Counted from the first letter of the stretch, positions 42,357 to 51,575 are shown. The stretch: DNA of 64,000 nucleotides from Candidatus Cloacimonetes bacterium 4572_55 (GCA_002084765.1 NBMB01000023.1:1-64000); one strand, 5' to 3'. Notes: generated by a model from the letters alone, not told the origin. Numbers and translations are program-made.

Positions 42357-42385
42357 TTGACATTTTTCGATTAAAGCATTATCCT
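42357..42385 (+). promoter_or_regulatory. Sigma-70 promoter of the symporter gene
   Basis: TTGACA (42357-42362), 17 bases, TATCCT (42380-42385). The leader of about 140 bases to the ATG at 42534 has a short direct repeat (TTTATAGAATT, 42413-42425) and no obvious riboswitch. Confidence 0.7.
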
Positions 42386-42533
42386 TAATACATTCGGGCT
42401 CTCTTTATAGAATTTTATAGAATTAAAGATAGAAAGAGCTTAATAAATTGACGAATTGCGGCGCATAAAAAACGGCAAAAGCCTCTCTGCGCACTCTGCG
42501 GATCCGAACTGTACGGTTATTTAGAGAAATTTT

Positions 42534-43778
42534 ATGGACAAACGATCCAGTCAAATCATATTAATCGGTATTTTTATCGGCATCTTCATCGGCGCGATCT
42601 CCGGCTGGATATTCGGAGAAAAGATGCAAGCGGTCGCCTGGCTTGGGGTTCTGTTTATGAACGCCCTGAAGATGGTGATAATCCCTCTAATCATCTCTTC
42701 AATGATCGTGGGAATCACCAGCCTTGGCGATGTGCGGCATATCGGTGGAACAGGCATAAAAACCATTCTCTATTATACCCTGACCACCGGCATATCGGTT
42801 TTGATCGGGATTATAATGGTGAATCTCATCCAGCCCGGATCTGGGATAGGTACCGCTGGTGCCGAGCTATTAGAGCGAGTCCAAAGCAAAGAGAATTTTT
42901 CCTTTTTAGATGTGCTAATGGGACTGGTTCCCCCCAATTTGTTCAAAGCTATGGTCAACATGGAGATTCTGCCGCTCATTTTCTTCTCATTGCTGTTCGG
43001 CGGAGTTTTGACGACACTGGGGAAAAAAGCAAAAATAATGATCACTTTTTTTGAGGTGATCAACGATGCTATTATGAAGATCGTCCACCTCATTCTTTGG
43101 TTTGCGCCTATCGGCATCTTTGGGCTAGTGGCAGGTAAATTAGGATCGATCGGCGGCGGAGAAGCGTTTCAGGCAGAGCTGATCAAACTTGGAAAATATG
43201 CCTTGACCGTCATTATCGGTCTGTCGATCCATGCCACGGTCGTCCTGCCACTGATCTTATATTTCTTCGCCAAAAAAAATCCGTTGACTTATCTTTACAA
43301 CATGGGTTCCGCGCTAACGACTGCTTTTTCAACAGCTTCCAGCTCGGCCACTCTTCCATTGACAATGGAATGCGTAGAACAAAAAAACAAAATTTCCTCT
43401 AAAGCCTCCAGCTTTGTATTGCCCTTGGGTGCTACGATAAACATGGACGGCACAGCGCTCTACGAGGCGGTTGCCGCTATGTTTATCGCGCAGGCGTACG
43501 GCATAGACCTCAGCGCGCCGGAGCAAGCGGTTGTTTTTTTGACAGCGACCTTAGCCGCTATTGGCGCGGCTGGCATACCGGAGGCTGGTTTGGTGATGAT
43601 GGTCGTTGTGTTACAAGCGGTTCATTTACCCTTGGAAGGCATCGGAATGTTGCTTACAATCGATTGGTTTTTAGACCGTTGTCGGACTACAGTCAATGTT
43701 TGGGGGGATTCAGTCGGCGCGGCTGTCATCGCCCAGACAAAGGAGATTCGAGACGACGAACAGGTTCTCGATAAGTAA
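42534..43778 (+). CDS. Dicarboxylate/amino acid:cation symporter (SDF/DAACS family)
   Basis: 414 residues, mostly hydrophobic. It matches the sodium- or proton-coupled glutamate/aspartate/C4-dicarboxylate carriers (GltP, GltT, DctA). Signature stretches are AFSTASSSATLPLTMECVEQ (the serine-rich hairpin HP1), PLGATINMDGTALYEAVAA (TM7, NMDGT) and AIGAAGIPEAGLVMM (HP2), then DWFLDRCRTTVNVWGD (TM8, with the conserved Asp and Arg that select substrate). Arg in RCRTTVN points to acidic amino acids rather than neutral ones. Length is normal and there are no broken segments. It has its own promoter and precedes the YmdB-like gene by 48 bases. Confidence 0.9.
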   Translation: MDKRSSQIILIGIFIGIFIGAISGWIFGEKMQAVAWLGVLFMNALKMVIIPLIISSMIVGITSLGDVRHIGGTGIKTILYYTLTTGISVLIGIIMVNLIQPGSGIGTAGAELLERVQSKENFSFLDVLMGLVPPNLFKAMVNMEILPLIFFSLLFGGVLTTLGKKAKIMITFFEVINDAIMKIVHLILWFAPIGIFGLVAGKLGSIGGGEAFQAELIKLGKYALTVIIGLSIHATVVLPLILYFFAKKNPLTYLYNMGSALTTAFSTASSSATLPLTMECVEQKNKISSKASSFVLPLGATINMDGTALYEAVAAMFIAQAYGIDLSAPEQAVVFLTATLAAIGAAGIPEAGLVMMVVVLQAVHLPLEGIGMLLTIDWFLDRCRTTVNVWGDSVGAAVIAQTKEIRDDEQVLDK

Positions 43779-43826
43779 TCATGAACTATTCTGGCAGCGA
43801 AAAATTTATTTAGAAATGAGGACAAT

Positions 43827-44636
43827 TTGCGCGTTTTAATCATTGGAGATATAATAGGTAGACCGGGCAGAAGCTTGATAGCCCGGAATCTTCCCAAACT
43901 CCAACAAGAATACGAAATCGACTTTACGATTGCCAACGGCGAAAATGTCGCAGGCGGAATCGGAGCAACTCGGAAAACCGTAGAAAAACTTTTTTCATAC
44001 GGCATTGATGCGATCACCTCCGGAAATCATATTTGGAAATATAAAGAGATCGAAACCTATATCGAGGAACAACCCAATCTATTTCGCCCTATTAACTATC
44101 CGCCTGGAGCACCAGGGCGAGGTGCTGCGATACTTTATGTTCACGGAACCATACCGATCGCTCTCATCAACGTGATGGGGCGGGTCTTTATGCGCCCCCT
44201 GGATTGTCCGTTCCGAACAGTAGACGCAGTGCTGAAAAAATTGAAGCAGAAAACCAAGATCGTGATTGTCGATTTTCATGCTGAAGCGACATCGGAAAAA
44301 AACGCGTTCGGATTCCATTTTGATGGGCAAATCAGCGCGGTCATCGGCACGCATACGCATGTCCAGACTGCAGATGAACGGATATTGCCCAAGGGTACCG
44401 CGTATATCACCGACGTCGGCATGGTGGGAGGCAGGAATTCAATCATCGGTAGCAATGCCAAGAACGTTATCGCGGGCATGATCTACGGGCTTCCTCGTAA
44501 GTATGAACCCGAAAAAAATGATGTGATGATCAACGCGGTGGCGGTTGATATTGACGAACGCACTGGCTCGGCTCGTTCCATAGAGCGGATTTCAAAATCA
44601 TATCCTGACCCTAACAATGAAAAAAGAGATTATTGA
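43827..44636 (+). CDS. ymdB: YmdB-like metallophosphoesterase (TIGR00282 family)
   Basis: 269 residues. The start is TTG at 43827: GAGG lies 5 bases upstream and the family opens MRVLIIGDIIGRPGR. The dinuclear-metal ligands are all present in order: D8 in GDIIG, E and N in NGEN, N and H in SGNHIWKYKE, H in DFHAEATSEK and the double His in GTHTHVQTADE. Family members are cyclic-nucleotide or phosphodiester hydrolases. In Bacillus YmdB affects biofilm and motility decisions. Near a chemosensory locus this is suggestive, but the gene is common and often placed arbitrarily. The stop overlaps the region before udk. Confidence 0.88.
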   Translation: MRVLIIGDIIGRPGRSLIARNLPKLQQEYEIDFTIANGENVAGGIGATRKTVEKLFSYGIDAITSGNHIWKYKEIETYIEEQPNLFRPINYPPGAPGRGAAILYVHGTIPIALINVMGRVFMRPLDCPFRTVDAVLKKLKQKTKIVIVDFHAEATSEKNAFGFHFDGQISAVIGTHTHVQTADERILPKGTAYITDVGMVGGRNSIIGSNAKNVIAGMIYGLPRKYEPEKNDVMINAVAVDIDERTGSARSIERISKSYPDPNNEKRDY

Positions 44637-44641
44637 AATTT

Positions 44642-45283
44642 ATGAACGACCCGAAAGAAACGGAAAAGGATATTTTTTTTATCGGCGTCACTGGCGGCAC
44701 AGGTTCCGGAAAAACCACATTCGTCAACCGGTTGACAAAATACTTTGATCCCAAGGAGATGTCCGCGATCTTCCAAGACGCTTATTATAAAGATTTGTCG
44801 CATCTGCCCGAGAGCAAACGAGGGGAAATAAACTTTGACCACCCGGATTCGTTTGATCGTGAACTCATGGTCCACAACATCTGTCGCTTAAAAGCCGGGC
44901 AGGTTGCGCAAGCCCCGATCTATGATTTTCGCACCCATACGCGTTCCTCCCGGACTCGACGTATCGTTCCACGTCCCGCGATGATTGTCGAGGGGATATT
45001 GTGCTATTATTATCCGGATATGAGAGACTTGATGGATCTAAAGGTCTATATCGACGTCCCAGAGGAGGTCAGGCTGGTCAGACGAATATATCGAGATATG
45101 AAGGAACGCAGCCGCTCGTTACAGTCGATTACCGACCAATATCTGGGTACGGTTTTACCTATGCACAAAAAATATATTGAGCCATTAAAAGAATTCGCTG
45201 ATATTATTGTGACGCGAGGCGGCGAAAATCACCAGGCTCTTGATCTGATTGCCACTAAAATCCGCGCAATAATCGAGTCATAA
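44642..45283 (+). CDS. udk: Uridine kinase
   Basis: 213 residues from ATG 44642. A TTG at 44633 would overlap the previous gene by 4 bases and is possible. The P-loop is GGTGSGKT (18-25), followed by the Udk-type FQDAYYKDLSHLP, NFDHPDSFDRELM, PIYDFRTHTRS and VEGILCYYYPDMRDLMDLKVY. It phosphorylates uridine and cytidine in pyrimidine salvage. At the end of the YmdB-like/udk pair, it is followed by a 268-base spacer. Confidence 0.92.
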   Translation: MNDPKETEKDIFFIGVTGGTGSGKTTFVNRLTKYFDPKEMSAIFQDAYYKDLSHLPESKRGEINFDHPDSFDRELMVHNICRLKAGQVAQAPIYDFRTHTRSSRTRRIVPRPAMIVEGILCYYYPDMRDLMDLKVYIDVPEEVRLVRRIYRDMKERSRSLQSITDQYLGTVLPMHKKYIEPLKEFADIIVTRGGENHQALDLIATKIRAIIES

Positions 45284-45420
45284 TCACGCGGGTGATAAAA
45301 TTTAAGCCTTTTTGAACCTGTTTTAACAGTCGAACGTCTTTGAAATTAAAGATTTTGGGGAAGTTTTAGAGGGAAAACACTTTTAGCAGATGAAATATTT
45401 CTGTACCAATCGCAAAATTC

Positions 45421-45449
45421 TTGACTTTTGAAGCAATGATTCATATATT
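45421..45449 (+). promoter_or_regulatory. Sigma-70 promoter of the chemosensory locus
   Basis: TTGACT (45421-45426), exactly 17 bases, TATATT (45444-45449). It is the only good promoter I find before cheW. The rest of the 268-base spacer (45284-45551) is AT-rich with no hairpin or gene. Confidence 0.8.
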
Positions 45450-45551
45450 TTTCTACTCTTAATTCATATCCATTTTTTTTTGGGATATCTTTCGGTAACG
45501 TATTCTTAATAACGTATTTTTAAAAACCTTACAATTGTTTTTTTTGGCAAT

Positions 45552-46043
45552 ATGGCAACATACGAGAAGGAACTTCGGCAAAAACAAATTTATAGCGATA
45601 GCCATAAAACACAAATTGTGGTTTTTTGCGTTCAAAATGAGGAATATGGCATTCATATCAACAAAGTGTTAGAAATATCGGAATTGGTTTCGATAGTCCG
45701 AATGCCGAGAGCACCTCATTTTGTCGAGGGCGTCATCAATTTGCGGAATCTGATTGTCCCGATTATTGATCTACATAAACGGTTCAATCTTCCTCCACGA
45801 GAGAACACGCCCGCGACAAGCATCACAATAATTGATGGAAACGAAGGAAATCGGGCGGGGTTTATCGTAGATGAGGTTAAAGAGGTGATCTCGCTGAGCG
45901 TAGATCAGATAGATGAAAAACCGATGCTACTGAACCAAAGCATCGGGAGCGATTTTATTGCCGGCGTCGGTCGGTTGGATCAACGATTAATCATCCTTTT
46001 GGATATTGATAATATTTTAAAAGTATCTTCTGACTCACAATAG
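45552..46043 (+). CDS. cheW: CheW scaffold protein
   Basis: 163 residues, one CheW domain. It begins after a 15-residue charged lead with TQIVVFCVQNEEYGIHINKV, then EISELVSIVRMPRAPHFVEG, INLRNLIVPIIDLHKRF and GFIVDEVKEVISLSVDQI. CheW links receptors to CheA. It is the first gene behind the only clear promoter of the locus, so it should be cotranscribed with cheY, 107 bases downstream. A second CheW domain occurs at 50 kb. Confidence 0.93.
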   Translation: MATYEKELRQKQIYSDSHKTQIVVFCVQNEEYGIHINKVLEISELVSIVRMPRAPHFVEGVINLRNLIVPIIDLHKRFNLPPRENTPATSITIIDGNEGNRAGFIVDEVKEVISLSVDQIDEKPMLLNQSIGSDFIAGVGRLDQRLIILLDIDNILKVSSDSQ

Positions 46044-46150
46044 AAATTAATTAAATCACTTAAGCAAAAACGCACGATATTTGTTTGATAAATGTGAGTT
46101 TATGCTGTTAAATCGAAACTGACACTGCTTGCGAAAAAGGACAATTTTAT

Positions 46151-46513
46151 ATGAGCGCGAGGGTTTTGATCGTCGATGACGCTATTTTTATGCGGTCAGT
46201 TATTCGCGACATTCTGGAGCGAGGCGGACACGAAGTCTGCGGAGAAGCGGACACCGGCATAAAAGCGGTCGATATATATAAAAAGATAAAGCCGGATTTT
46301 GTCACAATGGATATTGTGATGCCGGAGTTAGATGGAATAGAAGCTGTGCGTCGAATTATTGAACACGACCCAAATGCCCGAATCTTAATGTGCAGCGCAA
46401 TGGGTCAACAGTCATTGGTAATCGAGGCGATCCAAGCCGGCGCCAAAGATTATGTGATCAAGCCGTTCCAAGCTTCACGAGTTTTGGCCGCGGTGCAACG
46501 GGTATTGTCGTAG
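46151..46513 (+). CDS. cheY: CheY-like response regulator
   Basis: 120 residues, a receiver domain only. The acidic pocket is D9-D10, the phosphorylation site is D54 in VTMDIVMPELDG, and the switch Ser is in MCSAMGQQ, with the Lys in YVIKPFQ. No output domain follows. It is the expected phosphorylation target of CheA and the expected substrate of CheC. The sequence (MDIVMPELDGIEAVRRI) fits CheY-type regulators for motility or pili. Confidence 0.93.
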   Translation: MSARVLIVDDAIFMRSVIRDILERGGHEVCGEADTGIKAVDIYKKIKPDFVTMDIVMPELDGIEAVRRIIEHDPNARILMCSAMGQQSLVIEAIQAGAKDYVIKPFQASRVLAAVQRVLS

Positions 46514-46602
46514 CTGAAAACTGACAACTGACGATACGTATTATTAGCGGATGAGCAATTGACCGCTATTTAAATACCGCGATTAATCTAAACAATTATA
46601 CT

Positions 46603-46724
46603 GTCAGTTCGACGGAAATCAACGCCTGTGGAGATGTAAGGTTGCAGAGGATTTTCCTCGGTGGTCGTCTGTGAAGCAGGAATCAAATGCTGAATCGGAT
46701 GTGTCCGATTTGGATAAATTTTGA
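46603..46724 (+). pseudogene. Possible IS200/IS605 TnpB 3'-end remnant, now the cheA leader
   Basis: Two overlapping frames read like the C-terminus of TnpB transposon proteins: VSSTEINACGDVRLQ in one frame, then, after a shift, SSVKQESNAESDVSDLDKF and stop in another. In such elements this stretch also encodes the 3' part of the omega guide RNA. A related sequence precedes cheC (see there). No transposase or TnpB domain remains. The match is from memory of TnpB tails and is not proven. Confidence 0.4.
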
Positions 46725-46739
46725 GGAACGGTATCATTC

Positions 46740-48704
46740 ATGGATATGTCCAAATATCAGGACATTTTTGTGGCGGAAAGCCGCGAGAATATAATTATTC
46801 TCAACAAATCCCTGTTGGAGTTTGAAAAGAATCCCGCTACTCTGGAGCCTTTAGACGAGATTTTTCGCTCAATGCACTCGTTAAAAGGTATGGCTGGAGC
46901 AATGGGTTTTGAGGCATTAGCCGATTTCGCTCATACAACAGAAGATATCCTTGATCAGATGCGAAAAAAAGCGATCAGCCCGAGCGCGGAAATCATCGAC
47001 ATTCTGTTCACGGCTTTTGACGCATTAGAGACCTTTGTCGAACAAACCGCTATCGGAAAAGCATATGATACAAACTTTCTGGACCTCAAATACCAATTTG
47101 AGGCTCTGGTCTCTCCTCAAGAATCGGTCGAAACCGCGACGCTTTTTCCTGATTTGCCTATCGCCGGTCTCGCCAGTCTCGACGACGAGGCGACGGAGGC
47201 GATAGAAAAAATCGCAGGTTTAAAATCGCCTGATGAAAAAAATTATGACGTGACCGTCTTCCTTGATAAAGAGTGCCAAATGAAAGGCGTCCGAGCTTTT
47301 ATTGTATTAAAAACATTAAAAGAGATTGGAACACTCGTTCAATGCGAGCCGCCAGAACATGATCTTGAAGCCAACAAATTTGGCTATCAATTTCGAATGA
47401 CTTTAAAAACCGCGAAGTCGAAGGAAGAGATCGAGCAGGCGGTTTTAAAGATTTTCGAGATTGAGAACGTACGGATTAAAACTCCGACAAGTTCGCAGGA
47501 GTCTAAACAGAAGAGAGGTCCAAGTAAAAAGCAGGTCGCCATTCCCCAAACCAAATCAGTGCGGGTGGCTATTGAGCAATTGGACAACCTGATGAATTCT
47601 GTCGAAGAATTGGTGCTGAATCGGGGACGGCTGGCGCGGGTTACCAAATCATTGAACAATTCCCAGATCAGCGGGCTAATCGAACAGTTGGCGCGGCTGA
47701 CCACGAATTTGCGGGATGAGGTGATGCAGGCTCGGATGGTGCCGGCAAGCGAGACATTAGATCGATATCCGCGCTTGGTACGGGACGTCTCAAAAGAACT
47801 GGGGAAATTGGTAGATATAAAAATCGAGGGCGGCGATATTGAGCTGGATCGGACTGTGTTAGATCAAATCAGCGATCCAATGGTTCATCTGCTCCGTAAT
47901 GCAATTGATCACGGAATCGAATCTCCAGATCAGCGCGAATTGCATGGGAAACCGGAAGTCGGTACAATCAAGATTATAGTAAGCCGTGAGCGGAACAATG
48001 TCTTGGTCTCTGTAGAAGACGACGGCAAAGGGTTAGACCCGGCAACGCTAAAACAAAAAGCTGCTGAAAATGGGATTTGCACGCATGAAGAGGCCAGCCA
48101 ACTTACGGATGAAGAAGCCTATATGCTGGTCACTCGTCCCGGATTCTCCACCTCTTCAGTAGTTACGGACGTGTCCGGTCGAGGCGTGGGCATGGATGTG
48201 GTCAGAACACGAATCCGGAGCCTGGGAGGGACTCTGAGCATCCAATCCACCATCAACGTTGGCACGAATTTCGGACTGCGACTCCCCCTTACTCTGGCGA
48301 TTATTCAAGGGCTTGAGGTGGATGTGTATGGAGAGACGTATGTCATTCCGCTGGCAAATATTATGGAAACAATGGACATTTATCCCGAAGCTATCCAAAC
48401 GATCAAGCAAGAAGAAGTGACCATTCTGAGAGGCGATATTGTGCCTCTGGTTCGACTGGGAGAAGTATTGGAAACGCCGGGAGCGGTCGAGACCGCGATG
48501 GTCAACCAAGAAGGATTGGCAGCGGTGATTGTCGAAGTTGGATCCAGGCGTCGAGGACTGGTTGTATCGGGATTGATCGGTCAAAATGAAATCGTGGTGA
48601 AACCCTTGCGAGGCATTATTAACATGGTCAATCTGTTCACCGGCGTGACAATTCTCGGCGACGGACAGCCCGCTTTTATTCTGGACGTCGCTAGTTTCTT
48701 ATAA
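46740..48704 (+). CDS. cheA: Chemotaxis histidine kinase CheA
   Basis: 654 residues with the full CheA set. P1 has the phosphorylated H46 (SMHSLKGMAG) in DEIFRSMHSLKG. A P2-like domain is at about 180-260 (VTVFLDKECQMKGVRAFIV), followed by a Lys-rich linker. P3 dimerisation begins RVAIEQLDNLMNSVEELVLN. P4 ATPase has HLLRNAIDHGIES, EDDGKG and SGRGVGMDVVRTRI. P5 (CheW-like) starts at about 525. Only one Hpt domain and no C-terminal receiver are present, unlike pilus-type hybrid kinases such as PilL/ChpA. The 226-base spacer upstream contains the TnpB-like remnant. GAGGAACGG serves as ribosome site. Confidence 0.95.
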   Translation: MDMSKYQDIFVAESRENIIILNKSLLEFEKNPATLEPLDEIFRSMHSLKGMAGAMGFEALADFAHTTEDILDQMRKKAISPSAEIIDILFTAFDALETFVEQTAIGKAYDTNFLDLKYQFEALVSPQESVETATLFPDLPIAGLASLDDEATEAIEKIAGLKSPDEKNYDVTVFLDKECQMKGVRAFIVLKTLKEIGTLVQCEPPEHDLEANKFGYQFRMTLKTAKSKEEIEQAVLKIFEIENVRIKTPTSSQESKQKRGPSKKQVAIPQTKSVRVAIEQLDNLMNSVEELVLNRGRLARVTKSLNNSQISGLIEQLARLTTNLRDEVMQARMVPASETLDRYPRLVRDVSKELGKLVDIKIEGGDIELDRTVLDQISDPMVHLLRNAIDHGIESPDQRELHGKPEVGTIKIIVSRERNNVLVSVEDDGKGLDPATLKQKAAENGICTHEEASQLTDEEAYMLVTRPGFSTSSVVTDVSGRGVGMDVVRTRIRSLGGTLSIQSTINVGTNFGLRLPLTLAIIQGLEVDVYGETYVIPLANIMETMDIYPEAIQTIKQEEVTILRGDIVPLVRLGEVLETPGAVETAMVNQEGLAAVIVEVGSRRRGLVVSGLIGQNEIVVKPLRGIINMVNLFTGVTILGDGQPAFILDVASFL

Positions 48705-48773
48705 GATTTTTGTAGCCTTTGAATAGGTGCCCCCTATGAACACAATTAATTGGTAATACTTTGGTTATATATT

Positions 48774-49592
48774 ATGAAATCCTTTTTGAAATATTGGAAA
48801 TTGGATGAAAATCCTTTTCTAAATAACATGGATCAAAAGTTTATATTTCCCTCAACTGATTTCGAAGAGTCCTTAGCGCGGATATTGTTTAATATTATAG
48901 ATATTCGGGGAGGATTGTCTTTAATAACCGGCGAGGTGGGATGTGGGAAGACCACGCTGTCTCGCGCGCTTCTTCAACGTCTATTAAAACAAAATTATCT
49001 TGTGGCACTAATCGCCAACCCTCGTCTTTCGCCGACCCAACTCTTGAGTTTAATCGCCTTAGAATTCGGCATTGAAAAGCCCGGGCGAACAAAGCTACAG
49101 ATTATCGACAAAATTAACTCAATGCTGATAAAGCAATATCATGCGGATCGCTCCGCTTTGCTGATCATTGATGAGGCGCAATTATTGGGGAAACTCCTGT
49201 TAGAGGAAATCCGGTTATTAACAAATGTGGAGACAAATCAAGAAAAATTGTTGCAAATCGTACTGTTTGGGCAACCAGAGTTGGGTAAAAAGATCAATAA
49301 AATCAAACAATTCAAGCAGCGGATTAATGTCCGTTACCATATTGGCTCTCTATCATATCAGGAAATGATCGAATATGTCGATCATCGGCTCCGTATCGGC
49401 GGAACCGACAAGTCCTCATACTTCACGGAAGAGGCACTCAAAACAATTTTTGATTATACGGAAGGCATTCCGCGGTTGATCAATACAGTCTGCTTAAATG
49501 CTATGCTGGGAGGCATGATACAACAGACCCATACAATTGATCGGGATATTATCGATGATGTAACGGCTGAATTAGAAGGGAAAACAGACTGA
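48774..49592 (+). CDS. ExeA/GspA-like AAA ATPase
   Basis: 272 residues from ATG 48774. The upstream TTG at 48750 would add eight hydrophobic residues. The start YWKLDENPFLNN is the hallmark NPF of ExeA/MshM proteins. Walker A is TGEVGCGKTTLSRALL, Walker B is LLIIDEAQLL, and QIVLFGQPELGKKI and EGIPRLINTVCLNAML follow. In secretion and pilus systems such ATPases drive assembly of envelope machines. This one lacks the membrane segment and peptidoglycan-binding domain of ExeA, so it is probably cytoplasmic. Its stop overlaps the start of the second CheW gene (TGATG), linking the two closely. Confidence 0.85.
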   Translation: MKSFLKYWKLDENPFLNNMDQKFIFPSTDFEESLARILFNIIDIRGGLSLITGEVGCGKTTLSRALLQRLLKQNYLVALIANPRLSPTQLLSLIALEFGIEKPGRTKLQIIDKINSMLIKQYHADRSALLIIDEAQLLGKLLLEEIRLLTNVETNQEKLLQIVLFGQPELGKKINKIKQFKQRINVRYHIGSLSYQEMIEYVDHRLRIGGTDKSSYFTEEALKTIFDYTEGIPRLINTVCLNAMLGGMIQQTHTIDRDIIDDVTAELEGKTD

Positions 49593-50524
49593 TGTCTCGC
49601 CTATCATACGCCAATTTTTTAAAAACTCTTGAAAAAGAGGAGAAAAATCCCCCTGACGACGATCTCAACGCTAAAAAAATAAGTGAGAAATCGTCGAAGC
49701 AGGAGGAAGACAGCGATTCTATCTTTTACGAGAAAAAAACTTCGGATGTGTCGGATAATCAGCCGTCAGGATTGTCGTCTGAAACACAATCAATGATCGA
49801 TCAATTGCTCAAATCCGGCGATATTGGGGATAAAATAGATGATGTTTCGCAAGGAGAAACAGGGGAACTGGGAAAGCCAAAATTCGTATCCGCGCCCCCT
49901 CCCAATAAACCGTCTAAGGCGGCTCCGAAAAATCAAAAAATTCCTCAAAAAAAAGGGACTATGGTCCAAAAACCACCTGCCAAGATTGGATCAAGTCTGA
50001 AGTCTCGCTCCTATGACAAACCGGCTTCCAAATCTCATAGCGATAAACAGTGCCAACTGGTCTGTTTTCAGTTGGGCGGTGAAGAATACGCTATTGACAT
50101 CTTGGATGTTCAGGAAATTAATGAGACAAAAAATATTCGTCCGATTCCAAGTCAGCCGAGCTACATCTTAGGCTTGACCAAAGTTCGAAATAGAACGATC
50201 CCGGTAGTTGATTTGGCGGCAAAGATGGGTTTGCGTATGCCAAAATCAGTGAATTATCCTTTTTTAATGATTGTTTTCGTAAATAACGAAATCATTGCTC
50301 TGGCTGTTGAATATGTGACGGAAGTCCGGTCGTTGGAACAGGAAGTGTTAGAGGTGCCGCCCAGTTTGCCAAAAAGTGGAGAGAGTGACTTTTTTGGCGG
50401 CGTTTATGTCATCAAGGGTAAATTGCTGATTATTTTGCGGGTGGAAAAGATCATGACAACAGCGGAGATTGTGGATTTAAGCCAAACGATCAAATCTGCT
50501 CGGGCAAGTTTTTTTGTGGAATAA
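49592..50524 (+). CDS. CheW-like protein with a long disordered N-terminus
   Basis: 310 residues. The first 145 are charged and low complexity (Lys-, Ser-, Asp- and Pro-rich: KEEKNPPDDD, PPPNKPSKAAPKNQK), predicted unstructured. The rest is a normal CheW domain: CQLVCFQLGGEEYAIDILDV, EINETKNIRPIPSQPSYILG, NRTIPVVDLAAKMG, FFGGVYVIKGKLLIILRVEK. A tail of this kind is rare in CheW and could tether the chemosensory array to another structure, such as the ATPase encoded directly upstream with a 1-base overlap. It is one of two CheW proteins in the locus. Confidence 0.88.
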   Translation: MSRLSYANFLKTLEKEEKNPPDDDLNAKKISEKSSKQEEDSDSIFYEKKTSDVSDNQPSGLSSETQSMIDQLLKSGDIGDKIDDVSQGETGELGKPKFVSAPPPNKPSKAAPKNQKIPQKKGTMVQKPPAKIGSSLKSRSYDKPASKSHSDKQCQLVCFQLGGEEYAIDILDVQEINETKNIRPIPSQPSYILGLTKVRNRTIPVVDLAAKMGLRMPKSVNYPFLMIVFVNNEIIALAVEYVTEVRSLEQEVLEVPPSLPKSGESDFFGGVYVIKGKLLIILRVEKIMTTAEIVDLSQTIKSARASFFVE

Positions 50525-50639
50525 TTTCCACATACGCCCAAATATAGCCTTGCGATGTCACGTATTTCATATATATTCTATTTGTGAAACTATCTGACTG
50601 GGCAACGTATTTGGTGATATAAAAAAAATAAGTGACAAG

Positions 50640-50822
50640 AAGGCTTATCGTATATTTTAAAAAACGATAAACTTCCTGTGGAATCGGAACAGCTACCAAC
50701 TGGAGCCATAGGTTTTATCCGAATAAAATACGTAAAATTGGAACGCTTTTTGTCAGGCGGTCTCTATAAAGCGAGAATAGAGCGTCCTATTTGGATAAAT
50801 TTTGGAGAACGGAGCGTTATTA
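50640..50822 (+). promoter_or_regulatory. cheC leader related to the cheA leader, with a small hairpin
   Basis: The last 25 bases (TATTTGGATAAATTTTGGAG then AACGG) match those before cheA (GATTTGGATAAATTTTGAGG AACGG) in all but a few positions, and the preceding 60 bases align loosely (GGCGGTCTCTATAAAGCGAGAAT with GTGGTCGTCTGTGAAGCAGGAAT). One frame reads TSCGIGTATNW, then stop, then SENRASYLDKFWRTERY, again like a TnpB tail. A 7-bp hairpin (TTATCGT/ACGATAA) lies at 50646-50672. The conserved end includes the ribosome-binding site. The origin is uncertain. Confidence 0.45.
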
Positions 50823-51443
50823 ATGAAGTCCATTTTAGATTTAAAAGAGATTCAACTGGATGCACTACGGGAAGTCGCAAATATTGGAGCGGGACACGCT
50901 GCGACGGCATTCACACAGTTAACGGGTAAAAAGACCATGTTAGCCGTACCCCTCTTGCGTATTACGCCTTTAAATGAAGTTCCGGAATTTCTTGGCAATT
51001 CGGACATGATTGTCGCCGGTGTTCTGATGCATATATTGGGGGATATTACGGGCAGGATGCTGCTCTTATTTCCACGGGAATCGGCACTTTATTTGTCCGA
51101 CATTCTTCTTAATCGACCGCTTGGTCAAACAAAAGTCATTTCCGAGATGGAGCGTTCCGGAATTTCGGAGACCGGTAACATCTTAGCCTGTTCATACTTG
51201 AATGCACTGAGTGATTTTTTGGGACTGCTTCTTCTTCCTTCAGTTCCGAGCACAGTGTTGGATATGTCCGGCGCGATCCTAAGCACGACTTATATCAATT
51301 TCGGCGATGAAAGCGATCAGGTGATCTGCATAGAAACATCCCTACGTTTTGTTCAGGAACCGACCTCTCTCAGAGGCTATTTCCTTCTTATCCCGGATGA
51401 AGACGCACTCGAGATTATCCTCAAGGCGATCAATTTAGCTTAA
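50823..51443 (+). CDS. cheC: CheC-type CheY-P phosphatase
   Basis: 206 residues from ATG 50823. The two phosphatase helices with E-x2-N are intact: E17-V-A-N20 in ALREVANIGAGHAATAFTQL, and E116-T-G-N119 in SETGNILACSYLNAL. The fold is the CheC/CheX/FliY type and it should dephosphorylate CheY-P. In Bacillus CheC works with the deamidase CheD, which is absent here. It is preceded by a leader similar to that of cheA and a weak TTGCGA/TATATT pair at 50550-50577, so it may be transcribed separately as well. Confidence 0.9.
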   Translation: MKSILDLKEIQLDALREVANIGAGHAATAFTQLTGKKTMLAVPLLRITPLNEVPEFLGNSDMIVAGVLMHILGDITGRMLLLFPRESALYLSDILLNRPLGQTKVISEMERSGISETGNILACSYLNALSDFLGLLLLPSVPSTVLDMSGAILSTTYINFGDESDQVICIETSLRFVQEPTSLRGYFLLIPDEDALEIILKAINLA

Positions 51444-51575
51444 AAAGCCATTATTTTGCCATCTTTATATCATTGTTTTTTAAGCCCACCTGTTTGAACA
51501 AGTAAAATCTGTTGCAAGTCTTTAAGAATGCACGGTGGGGACTTATATCTTTGTATATCTTTAAGAAGGTAGAAA

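Noticed and set aside
42413-42533. Riboswitch in the symporter leader
   Set aside because: Only a short direct repeat is visible and no known conserved core could be matched.
46559-46587. TTGACC-17-ATTAAT as a cheA promoter
   Set aside because: The -10 element lacks the key TA at positions 1-2. Noted, but too weak to annotate.
50678-50929. Frame of 83 codons before and into cheC
   Set aside because: It overlaps the cheC start in another frame and has no ribosome site. It is better explained as the leader or a transposon remnant.
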